Shown: positions 1 to 5,729 of the stretch, in pieces
Position numbering within the stretch: position 1 is the first letter of the stretch
Layout: each line of letters begins with the position of its first letter
Source of the DNA: an uncultured Lachnospiraceae bacterium
GTDB taxonomy: Bacteria > Bacillota > Clostridia > Lachnospirales > Lachnospiraceae
Length of the DNA: 9,132 nt
NCBI GenBank assembly: GCA_902783305.1
Contig: CACZQU010000394.1
Location: 1-9,132, forward strand
Direction of reading: 5' to 3'
Translations under genes and position numbers: made by a program
Notes under the pieces: model-generated
Databases searched by the model: none
The model's input: only the letters and a program-made list of their open reading frames with translations
Told to the model about the DNA's origin: nothing

Positions 1-122
1 CTAAACGCGTGCCACTGGCACGCAGCAACCCACTCCATACGAATATAGGGGCGTGCAAAGAATCCATCGCTCCACTTACGAGCAAGCTCGCAGTGGAGCA
101 TGGCTTTTTGCACTGGAGTCAT
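1..122 (-). CDS. Doubtful short reading frame open at left edge
   Basis: Reading leftward from an ATG at 122, a frame stays open for about 40 codons and runs off the window. It begins MTPVQKAMLHCELARKW and has a protein-like mix of charged and aromatic residues. It covers the whole long hairpin at 53-113 and the palindrome at 7-23, so its composition may only reflect a structured repeat that stays open in several frames. AGGA lies only 1 base before the ATG, too close for a normal ribosome binding site. No family is recognised. It overlaps the 76-195 frame, in a different frame, so a frameshifted single gene is also possible. Confidence 0.2.
   Translation of the reverse strand, partial: MTPVQKAMLHCELARKWSDGFFARPYIRMEWVAACQWHAF
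7..23. repeat. GC-rich palindrome (hairpin)
   Basis: GCGTGCCA at 7-14 is the exact reverse complement of TGGCACGC at 16-23, with a single central base. As RNA this would form a 7-bp GC-rich stem with a 3-base loop. Read leftward it is followed by GTTTAG at the window edge, so a terminator role cannot be judged. Part of its arm sequence (GCGTGC) occurs again at 51-56, at the base of the neighbouring larger hairpin. Confidence 0.6.
53..113. repeat. Long interrupted hairpin, about 61 bases
   Basis: Nested complementary arms span this stretch: GTGCAAA (53-59) with TTTGCAC (107-113), CCAT (64-67) with ATGG (100-103), GCTCCACT (69-76) with AGTGGAGC (92-99), and CGAGC (79-83) with GCTCG (86-90) around a two-base AA centre. 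Small bulges separate the stems. This is far more pairing than expected by chance. It could be a dispersed intergenic repeat or MITE-like element, or a structured RNA. The T run at 105-109 lies inside the outer arm, so it is not a standard terminator. The identity of the element is not recognised. Confidence 0.65.
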
Positions 123-195
123 ATCCTATGGTATAGGCCGAAAGCACAGAAATAATCTCATCCGGATCCAGAGTGCTTCCAGTTTCAGTATTCAT
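76..195 (-). CDS. Doubtful 39-residue reading frame
   Basis: An ATG at 195 opens a 39-codon frame ending in TAA at 76-78. The start is MNTETGSTLDPDEIISVL, acidic and possibly helical. Its last third is encoded by the arms of the 53-113 hairpin. A possible leftward promoter sits about 35-65 bases upstream (231-259), which would give a short leader. The bases before the ATG (GGACGG) are only a weak ribosome binding site. It resembles no family that I know and may be chance or the remnant of a larger gene. Confidence 0.22.
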   Translation of the reverse strand: MNTETGSTLDPDEIISVLSAYTIGYDSSAKSHAPLRACS

Positions 196-230
196 CCGTC
201 CAGTCCAAAAAACAGCCCAAAGACATCACT

Positions 231-259
231 AATATACTATACTTCAGCGATGATTGCAA
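231..259 (-). promoter_or_regulatory. Possible leftward sigma-70-type promoter
   Basis: Read on the minus strand, TTGCAA (259-254) is followed after exactly 17 bases by TATATT (236-231). This is 4 of 6 matches to the -35 and 5 of 6 to the -10 consensus. It would start a transcript near position 224 running left through the hairpins, starting just beyond the end of the DUF1015 gene. It is based on consensus matching only. Confidence 0.4.
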
Positions 260-315
260 GATCTTTCTCCCGTAACCAGTACTATTCCCGGCTTAACTGT
301 AAAGCCGCGCGAATG

Positions 316-330
316 ATCAGCTTAGCTGAT
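316..330. repeat. Palindrome over the DUF1015 stop codon
   Basis: ATCAGCT (316-322) and AGCTGAT (324-330) are exact reverse complements around one base. The stop codon of the minus-strand gene (317-319) lies in the left arm. No U-rich tract follows in the leftward direction, so it is not a convincing intrinsic terminator. It may simply arise from the final codons. Confidence 0.4.
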
Positions 331-1558
331 GAATAAACAACCCGCTGCGGAGCTTCGGTTCAAACCAGGTGGATTTCGGAGGCATTCTTTTTCCCGCGTC
401 TGCAATCGCCATCAGTTCCTCAATGGACGTCGGAAACATAACAAACGCAGCCCCGCCTGTCTCATCTGCCAGCCTGACGATATCCTCTTCCCGGCAGATT
501 CCTCCGGCAAACCGGATCCGGCTGTCTGACCGGGGATCCCTGATCCCCAGCAGCGGTCCCAGGACAAGCTCCTGAAGGATGGAGACATCAAGCTGTCCCA
601 CTTCATCCTTCCCTTCGTAAGAAGCAGGGAGAGCTTTCAGAAGATACCAGCTGCCACCTTGATACATCCGGACCGTATGCCTTTCCTTCAGCGTTTCATC
701 CGGGCCGGAAGGATACACATCATACCATCGCCTGATTTTCCGAAGAAATTCCTCACGGCTGAGCCCGTTCAGATCCTTCACGATCCTGTGGTATCCGAGG
801 ATCGTCATCTCATCAAAGGGGAAAACCACGCTGAGAAAATAATTGAATTCCTCGGTTCCTGCGTAGTCCGGGTGAGATTCTCTCCTCTTTAAAGCGACTT
901 TCACAGCGGAAGCAGCCCTGTGGTGGCCATCCGCTATATAAAAAGAAGGAATCCCGTCAAATATTCCTCTCATGGAGCGGATTGTTTTCTCCTCGTCGAT
1001 CACCCAGCACCTGTGTCCGATTCCGTCCTCCGAAACAAAATCATAGACAGGCTGATGTGTTTTCTTCCATGTGCCCACCAGATTTTTCAGGTCCTCAGGA
1101 TACCTGGCCACCAGAAAAATCGGTCCGGTATTCGCATCGCAGACATCCACATGACGGATCCTGTCCAGCTCTTTCTCTTCCCGGGTCAGCTCATGTTTTT
1201 TCACCACATCCGTCAGATAATCATCGACGGACGCACAGCCGACGATCCCTGTCTGGATTTTTCCCAGTCTGTTCTGCTCATAAATATAATAACAAGGGAC
1301 AGGATCCTTGTTCAGCACACCTTCTGCGATCATCGTCCGAAGATTTTCCCTGGCTTTCGCATAAACCTCCGGAGCATAGATATCTGCAGAAGGATCCAGA
1401 TCGATCTCCGCCCGGTCGATATGCAAAAAGGAATCCGGGTTGGCATCCCCTATCGCTCTTGCCTCATACCGGTCTACCACATCATAGGGGAGAGCAGCCA
1501 CCCTGGCCGCTTTCTCAGTCCTGGGCCGAACCGCTTTAAAAGGCATCAGTTTCGCCAT
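317..1558 (-). CDS. DUF1015 family protein
   Basis: This 413-residue soluble protein matches the DUF1015 family along its length. Visible hallmarks are the N-terminal PFKAVRP (6-12) and LPYDVV (23-28), NPDSFLHI (40-47), the block around KKHELTREEKELDRI with DANTGPIFLVARYP (about 120-153), the strongly conserved YIADGHHRAASAVK (207-220), and the C-terminal PPKSTWFEPKLRSG. The biochemical function is not firmly established. In many clostridia the gene sits beside serA and serC, which suggests a link to serine or one-carbon metabolism, but neither neighbour is in this window. The ATG at 1558 has GAGGTG at 1569-1564, 5 bases upstream. It lies 45 bp after the CobS-like gene and is the last confident gene of the leftward set. 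No signal peptide or membrane segment is seen. Confidence 0.9.
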   Translation of the reverse strand: MAKLMPFKAVRPRTEKAARVAALPYDVVDRYEARAIGDANPDSFLHIDRAEIDLDPSADIYAPEVYAKARENLRTMIAEGVLNKDPVPCYYIYEQNRLGKIQTGIVGCASVDDYLTDVVKKHELTREEKELDRIRHVDVCDANTGPIFLVARYPEDLKNLVGTWKKTHQPVYDFVSEDGIGHRCWVIDEEKTIRSMRGIFDGIPSFYIADGHHRAASAVKVALKRRESHPDYAGTEEFNYFLSVVFPFDEMTILGYHRIVKDLNGLSREEFLRKIRRWYDVYPSGPDETLKERHTVRMYQGGSWYLLKALPASYEGKDEVGQLDVSILQELVLGPLLGIRDPRSDSRIRFAGGICREEDIVRLADETGGAAFVMFPTSIEELMAIADAGKRMPPKSTWFEPKLRSGLFIHQLS

Positions 1559-1603
1559 AAATACACCTCAATTGTAAACACAGGTTTTTGCCTGACTGAA
1601 TTT

Positions 1604-2425
1604 CTATCGTATAAATGCTGTCAATACGGCAAGTGTAAGCAGCGTAATCATTTCCATATTCCGTTGACATCTGCCGTAAAGGTTCCCGTTCATCCCTCCG
1701 TATCTCCGGACAGGCCATCGGCGGAACCACAAAAAATACAGTATTCCCACATCAAGACAAACCAGCCCATATAAGGGCTTTATCATTATCATTCCCATCG
1801 TAATGGTGACAATCCACAGATACAGAGCGGCCTTCATTTCCTTCGCCTTCGGAACCGCGTAATCGCAGGCCGATGTCGTACCGGTGTCAGCCTCCCGGGA
1901 CATACACACATCTCCTGTTGTCTCACCGGTTTCCCTCTTCTCAGCCGGACAATGATTTCCACTGTCTTCATCGGGTTTTATCCCCGGGCAGTTCAGAAGA
2001 ATCAGAGCCCCGAAAGCTCTCAGCAGCATATACGCCATAGCCGTCACAGTCAGTGCTTCCCTGCTCCGGATGATCTGGCAGAAGGAAACGATAACGATGA
2101 CGTAATATCTGAAGAAAATCAGCCCCGGCTCCCCGGAAAGCCCATTCGGGCAGGTATCTTTGAAGGCCGTCAGCGGAATCAGACTCAGCATCGCTCCTGC
2201 AAAAGCTCTGTCAAAGCTCCCTTTGCTGAAAAACCATGCCCCAAGAATGATCAGCAGACATACCGGCAGGCCTGTCAGCGGAAGACAAGCCGTCAGATAA
2301 CGGGTGGATTCTTCATCATATCGTACTTTGTAAACCGGAAATCTCGTATAACGGCTGAGTGCTGCCTTACTGTTATCAATCAGCACCTTTCCGAAGATCC
2401 GCATTTTTTCCATGCGTTCTTTCAT
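1604..2425 (-). CDS. Divergent CobS-like membrane protein, probably inactive
   Basis: The 273 residues align, from my knowledge of the family, with adenosylcobinamide-GDP ribazoletransferase (CobS), the multispanning enzyme that joins the nucleotide loop to cobinamide. The N-terminus carries the clostridial pattern SRYTRFPVYKV...EESTRYLTACLPLTG (24-52) and the C-terminus carries YGGMNGNLYG...ME (242-258), where CobS has GG-TGD-G...E. The usual HLDG-DT-D catalytic stretch is degraded to PLTAFKDTCPN (84-94), keeping one DT, and the following EILKDS-type motif is not found. TGD has become NGN. A hydrophilic insert of about 45 residues (150-195) lies in the second half. It is therefore probably not an active cobalamin synthase. 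It could be a repurposed or decaying paralogue, and the uninterrupted frame argues against an old pseudogene. The start at 2425 has AAAGGA 11 bases upstream, and the first 50 bp overlap the GtrA gene. Later ATGs at 2413 and 2404 are possible. Confidence 0.65.
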   Translation of the reverse strand: MKERMEKMRIFGKVLIDNSKAALSRYTRFPVYKVRYDEESTRYLTACLPLTGLPVCLLIILGAWFFSKGSFDRAFAGAMLSLIPLTAFKDTCPNGLSGEPGLIFFRYYVIVIVSFCQIIRSREALTVTAMAYMLLRAFGALILLNCPGIKPDEDSGNHCPAEKRETGETTGDVCMSREADTGTTSACDYAVPKAKEMKAALYLWIVTITMGMIMIKPLYGLVCLDVGILYFLWFRRWPVRRYGGMNGNLYGRCQRNMEMITLLTLAVLTAFIR

Positions 2426-2840
2426 TTTCTGGACTATCCTTTGTAAAGATTAAAAATTTACTGAAAATATAATTCAGGACTAAAACGACAAACTGGATGA
2501 CCAGCTTTCCCGCCATGTCCCAAAGACCCATTTTCTCAACCAGGAGCCAGACCCCGCCAACTTCAATCACCATTGTAGAGGCCCGTGCTCCGAAAAATTT
2601 TCCCAGCTTGACCAGATGATTTTTCCATCCCTTTGTCTGATCCCGGAAAACAAAGCGGGAATTCACGACATAGGCAAACAGAATTGCCGTAATGACGGAG
2701 ATCACATTCGCCGGAACCAATTCCATTCCAAGTTTTCGAAGCACATAAAAGCAGCCCAGGTTGACGAGAGTCGTGCATCCTCCGAAAAAAACATAGCGGA
2801 GGATGTCATTCTCATAAAGCTTACGAATCCACTTTTTCAT
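2376..2840 (-). CDS. GtrA family membrane protein
   Basis: This 154-residue protein has the four-helix GtrA/DPMS layout: helix 1 about 14-34 (LRYVFFGGCTTLVNLGCF), helix 2 about 42-62 ending in the characteristic VNSRFVF (59-65), helix 3 about 83-102, and helix 4 about 112-131 ending in NYIFSKFLIF (123-132), which repeats the family's N-(F/Y)-x-x-(R/S)-x-x-x-F pattern. GtrA proteins are thought to help move lipid-linked sugars, often undecaprenyl-phosphate-glucose, across the membrane for cell-surface glycans. No glycosyltransferase is in the window to fix the substrate. The tail (133-154) is charged. The ATG at 2840 has AGGA at 2853-2850 with 9-base spacing. Its start overlaps the end of the macrodomain gene by 20 bp and its end overlaps the CobS-like gene by 50 bp, so translation of the three is probably coupled. 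Confidence 0.85.
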   Translation of the reverse strand: MKKWIRKLYENDILRYVFFGGCTTLVNLGCFYVLRKLGMELVPANVISVITAILFAYVVNSRFVFRDQTKGWKNHLVKLGKFFGARASTMVIEVGGVWLLVEKMGLWDMAGKLVIQFVVLVLNYIFSKFLIFTKDSPENERTHGKNADLRKGAD

Positions 2841-3666
2841 GATTTATTATCCTGCTGAACGTTTCATAATTTTCATCATCTTTTGCGGAGTAGACTGCAA
2901 AAACAATCTGCAGGAAATACCCGTCAAATTCAGGCAGCACATTTTTCCAGGCTGCAGCGACTACCTTTGGATCATTCCTGAAAGCCCCGCAGCCGTGCGC
3001 CCCTGAAACGAAAAGCTCAATTCCGTTGGATGCCGCCACGCTGAGAATCCGCCTGGCTCTGTCCTGGTGAATGGCAAGCAGTTCCTCCTGAGGTATCCTG
3101 TCAGCGCCCGAAGCATCATCATTCCATGTCCTCAGGTTCGGCGCGGCACAGGAGATCACATCTGCTCTTCTCCATTCCTCCTCCGCCATTCTTTGCGGAA
3201 TCTGCTGATCCGTTTTGCAGATCACGATGTCCGGCGTATAAATGCATCTGCCGGTATATCTTCTGCCGCCTTGCTTTCTGTGGTAATCATAATATCCTGG
3301 CTTTAGGGAGGGAGACGTAAGCACCGGATAAAGAGTTGAACACCGGCACAGGGCTTCCTCCTGAGCGCTTGCGCCACTTCTCACACCGCCTCCCGGATGT
3401 GTTGCGGACGCAAAGTTGAGTACCCCGACTCTCTTCCCTTCATGCTCCTTCATCAGTCTTTCGGCACATGCAAAGGTTCTTTCCCGGGTCACCGCGAATC
3501 CGGTTTTTTCAAATGGTTTATCCCCCGGCAGGGAAATCGGTTCATTTTCATCGTAAAGTCTGGTACCCTGAACGGATTTTCTGATCCACCGGCGGAGCTT
3601 TTCCGTGGAGCGGCACCAGGTCTCTGTGTCAAAAAAAACACGGCAGTTCACTTCTCTGGCCGTCAT
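2821..3666 (-). CDS. TIGR02452/DUF2263 protein, microbial PARG-like macrodomain
   Basis: This 281-residue cytosolic protein matches the TIGR02452 family, which carries a bacterial poly(ADP-ribose) glycohydrolase catalytic domain on a macrodomain fold. The signature GGG-x7-QEE is intact: GGG at 92-94, QEE at 102-104, with the second glutamate the expected catalytic residue. The preceding strand LNFASATHPGGG (83-94) and the late phosphate-loop-like SGAHGCGAFRND (221-232) fit ADP-ribose binding. The N-terminal 60 residues form the extension typical of the family. Hydrolysis of ADP-ribose adducts is the likely activity, but the natural substrate is not shown by the sequence. No ADP-ribosyltransferase is visible nearby. 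The ATG at 3666 has a strong AAGGAGG 10 bases upstream. It follows the NlpC/P60-like gene after 40 bp and overlaps GtrA by 20 bp. Confidence 0.87.
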   Translation of the reverse strand: MTAREVNCRVFFDTETWCRSTEKLRRWIRKSVQGTRLYDENEPISLPGDKPFEKTGFAVTRERTFACAERLMKEHEGKRVGVLNFASATHPGGGVRSGASAQEEALCRCSTLYPVLTSPSLKPGYYDYHRKQGGRRYTGRCIYTPDIVICKTDQQIPQRMAEEEWRRADVISCAAPNLRTWNDDASGADRIPQEELLAIHQDRARRILSVAASNGIELFVSGAHGCGAFRNDPKVVAAAWKNVLPEFDGYFLQIVFAVYSAKDDENYETFSRIINHEKVDS

Positions 3667-3676
3667 TCCTTATGAT

Positions 3677-3688
3677 CCTCCTTCGGAG
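3677..3688 (-). promoter_or_regulatory. Strong ribosome binding site inside a small hairpin
   Basis: On the minus strand AAGGAGG (3683-3677) lies 10 bases before the ATG of the macrodomain gene. Part of it (GGAG) can pair with CTCC just upstream (3688-3685) around a three-base GAA loop. The stem is only 4 bp, so any effect on translation would be modest. Confidence 0.45.
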
Positions 3689-3706
3689 CTTTTGTTATTC
3701 TAATGT

Positions 3707-4828
3707 TCAGGCCTGATCCTCCTGAAACAGGATTTTCAGAATCTGATCAGCGCTCTTTCCCGCAAATCCGTCCGGATCCGTCATTACGGAATTGCCGGAA
3801 AGATCCCATCTCATCTGATGATAAGACGTCAGATAGGAAATATCCCGTGAGCAGGAAGGAAACATTCTGTACCACTTCGGACGGTAATTCTTCATATACC
3901 TGGCTGCCAGCCGCACGGCTTTGCTTGACCGGCTGCCTTCCGGAGTAGGCGTACCGCAGAGGATGACACCAGGAGGACTCGAATGTAAAATGACCACACT
4001 GCCGTCAGTGCACGAGCCAACCACGATCCAGACATGTCCGCTGTTGCACATGATGTCTCCTGCACGATAATCGTTTACCGATGAAGCAGGCCGGTAGGAA
4101 CCCCACCCACGGCTGGCATAATTCCTGCACATTTTTTTCGCTTCCATGACATATCCTTTATGCCCATTCTGCGTATTCAGAATATTGTAAATGCACCAGC
4201 CCACAAAACCGGAGCAGTCCAGTCCATCATGGATCTGATATCGGGTATCCCGGTAATCATAGGAAGAATCCTGCATCTGGAAAAAACGCTCCCATTGTTC
4301 GCTTACGCCAATCGTTACTGCCTCTTTTCCGGCTCCTGTATCCGCTTCATTCCATCCGCCTCCCCAGACATACATCGTTCTGCCAAGAGGCTGCAGGCCT
4401 GTCTCCAGAAGTCGTTTCAGCGTAGATTTTCCTTTTTTCAGAGGAAGTGTGAATTTCATTACATCCGTCATCTTTGTATACCGGAATATACCGTTTTCAA
4501 CCCGATACCCTCTCGCCTTGTAATAATACGTTTTACCCGGTGTAAGATTCCTCACCCATATGGCTCTGCTTCTGGTCCGGATAATCCGTTTAAATCCCTT
4601 ATCTCTCCGGGTGCTCTGATACAGAAGGTATCCTGTGAGATCGTTTCTTTTGCGGACAGTAAATTTCAGGGAGGTTTTCCCTTTATACACGGAGATTACC
4701 GGCGGTGTCTCGCTGAAAACCGCCTTAAATGTCTGAGAAGCCATACAGGTTCGGCTTGCCGGCATCGTCATGAACAGGATGAAAGCCGCCAGTGAAAAAT
4801 ACCTGTAAACCGTTTTTTTCAGAATCAT
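3707..4828 (-). CDS. Exported fibronectin-III-like / NlpC/P60-like cysteine hydrolase
   Basis: From the ATG at 4828 the product has 373 residues. Residues 1-30 form a signal peptide (basic MILKKTVYRYF start, hydrophobic core, possible cleavage after CMA at 30). A fibronectin-III-like domain follows (about 40-130: ISVYKGKTSLKFTV, GYLLYQSTRRDKGF, LTPGKTYYYKARGYR). An NlpC/P60-like domain then carries the predicted catalytic Cys205 in DGLDCSGFVGW, His265 in SGHVWIVVG and a third polar His282 in VILHSSP, with the family's YVWGGG at 153-158. Such enzymes usually cut peptidoglycan stem peptides or related amide bonds outside the cell. A tail of about 80 residues follows the core. The catalytic region has several extra cysteines (212, 234, 261, 273, 291, 326), unusual for a secreted protein of an anaerobe. 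An ATG at 4912 would add 28 polar residues and overlap the upstream gene without a ribosome binding site, so 4828 is preferred. Confidence 0.83.
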   Translation of the reverse strand: MILKKTVYRYFSLAAFILFMTMPASRTCMASQTFKAVFSETPPVISVYKGKTSLKFTVRKRNDLTGYLLYQSTRRDKGFKRIIRTRSRAIWVRNLTPGKTYYYKARGYRVENGIFRYTKMTDVMKFTLPLKKGKSTLKRLLETGLQPLGRTMYVWGGGWNEADTGAGKEAVTIGVSEQWERFFQMQDSSYDYRDTRYQIHDGLDCSGFVGWCIYNILNTQNGHKGYVMEAKKMCRNYASRGWGSYRPASSVNDYRAGDIMCNSGHVWIVVGSCTDGSVVILHSSPPGVILCGTPTPEGSRSSKAVRLAARYMKNYRPKWYRMFPSCSRDISYLTSYHQMRWDLSGNSVMTDPDGFAGKSADQILKILFQEDQA

Positions 4829-4837
4829 GTCATCCGT

Positions 4838-4845
4838 CTCCCCTT
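4838..4845 (-). promoter_or_regulatory. Ribosome binding site fixing the start at 4828
   Basis: AAGGGGAG on the minus strand (4845-4838) ends 9 bases before the ATG at 4828, directly ahead of the signal peptide. The alternative ATG at 4912 has no purine-rich site upstream. This decides the start of the NlpC/P60-like gene. Confidence 0.75.
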
Positions 4846-4883
4846 CTCCCGAATCATTTCTGTCAGGCCAGGCATTTCCAGCC

Positions 4884-5654
4884 TCAGCCGTTTTGATGTC
4901 TCCATACGACATTTGTATTGGAAATCAGCAGCCGATACGTCCCTGACCGTTTTATGGCAAACGGATACTTGCTGAGAGGAACAGCATGCAGCTGGTATCC
5001 TGTGTATTTTCTCTGCATCGTAATATCATACACATAAAACCTGTTTCCGAACGCCACCTCTGCCCAGCCATGCTCCCAGATCGGATCAGGGGAATAGGAA
5101 TTCACGAATCCATAGGCAGCCCTTGCCGGATATCCCAGCACGCGGGCGATATAGGTCATCGCCACAGCTGACTGCATACAGTCTCCGGTTCCTCCCGAAA
5201 ACATTCTCTTCGCCAGTTCAGGAAGAGTTTCCGGTGACAGCTCATAATAGTAGGAGGTGTAGTCAAAATTGTTGATCAGGTAGAGATAGCAGGTCTCCAG
5301 CTTCTCCTCCGGCGTCATGGAAGAATCTGTCACTCTGCGCACAAGAGCCACTGCCATTCGCACTGCAGTATCCCTGACTCTCTGACCGGTCCTGTCCACG
5401 TAATCGTACCCGCCCGCTTTGTTTCCCACGATACGGTTCGTCATCAGCCTTCCATAACGATTAAAATAGTATTCCTTTCCCTTGATCTTGTTCCAGCCGG
5501 TTACCCTTTTTCCCTGGACATAATAATACCGGAAGCTGTTCATCGTCTTCCATCCTGTCAAGCCTTTCGCGGCCGCCGGTTGTGTACTTCCCAAAGTGAA
5601 AAGCACGATCAGCGCAGAACACACCGCCAGACGCCTCAGGTACAGCCTTTTCAT
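4884..5654 (-). CDS. Exported transglutaminase-like protein with cell-wall-binding repeats
   Basis: From the ATG at 5654 the product has 256 residues. A signal peptide (1-29) has an arginine-rich start and ends in QPAAA. Next come cell-wall/choline-binding-type repeats (about 31-93) built on GW and YYF patterns: GLTGWKTM, YYYVQGKRVTGWNKI, GKEYYFNRYGRLM and YDYVDRTGQ. The transglutaminase-like core (about 95-225) shows the papain-like triad: Cys159 in GGTGDCMQSAVAMTYIARV, His195 in WEHGWAEV and Asp210 in FYVYDI. The GYPARAAYGF segment (174-183) is typical of the family. Members act as proteases, amidases or cross-linking enzymes; which of these applies is not visible. The end (231-256) is short and unassigned. 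The gene is 75 bp after the Ig-like gene and 55 bp before the NlpC/P60-like gene. A TTG start at 5693 is possible but has a poor ribosome binding site and spoils the signal peptide. Confidence 0.83.
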   Translation of the reverse strand: MKRLYLRRLAVCSALIVLFTLGSTQPAAAKGLTGWKTMNSFRYYYVQGKRVTGWNKIKGKEYYFNRYGRLMTNRIVGNKAGGYDYVDRTGQRVRDTAVRMAVALVRRVTDSSMTPEEKLETCYLYLINNFDYTSYYYELSPETLPELAKRMFSGGTGDCMQSAVAMTYIARVLGYPARAAYGFVNSYSPDPIWEHGWAEVAFGNRFYVYDITMQRKYTGYQLHAVPLSKYPFAIKRSGTYRLLISNTNVVWRHQNG

Positions 5655-5664
5655 CACAGTAAAA

Positions 5665-5673
5665 TCCTTTCTC
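5665..5673 (-). promoter_or_regulatory. Ribosome binding site fixing the start at 5654
   Basis: GAGAAAGGA on the minus strand (5673-5665) lies 10 bases before the ATG at 5654. This favours the start that gives a standard signal peptide over the TTG at 5693. Confidence 0.7.
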
Positions 5674-5729
5674 CAGCCTTTATCCATCCGCAAACTGCCT
5701 GACGGATCACCAAATCATATACAAAGCTG

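Noticed and set aside
288..308. CGGCTT/AAGCCG hairpin as terminator of the DUF1015 gene
   Set aside because: The stem is only 6 bp with a 7-base loop and no U-rich tract follows in the leftward direction.
920..1774. Long plus-strand open frame of 284 codons
   Set aside because: It lies opposite the well-supported DUF1015 gene and the end of the CobS-like gene. The translation has no recognisable domain and is rich in Pro, Arg, His and Ile as expected of antisense shadows.
2040..2200. A frameshift hiding the CobS catalytic motif
   Set aside because: I read the neighbouring frames over the region where the HLDG-DT-D motif should be and saw no such motif, so substitution fits better than a sequencing frameshift.
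1952..2446. Plus-strand open frame of 164 codons
   Set aside because: It is antisense to the CobS-like gene. The polar, Gln- and Pro-rich translation has no domain character.
3706..3726. TTCAGG/CCTGAA hairpin and TCAGGCCTGA palindrome at the end of the NlpC/P60-like gene as a terminator
   Set aside because: The stem is short, overlaps the final codons, and no run of U residues follows. The next gene begins only 40 bp on.
4160..4795. Plus-strand open frame of 211 codons
   Set aside because: It is antisense to the NlpC/P60-like gene, which has clear catalytic motifs and a signal peptide. The plus-strand translation shows no family features.
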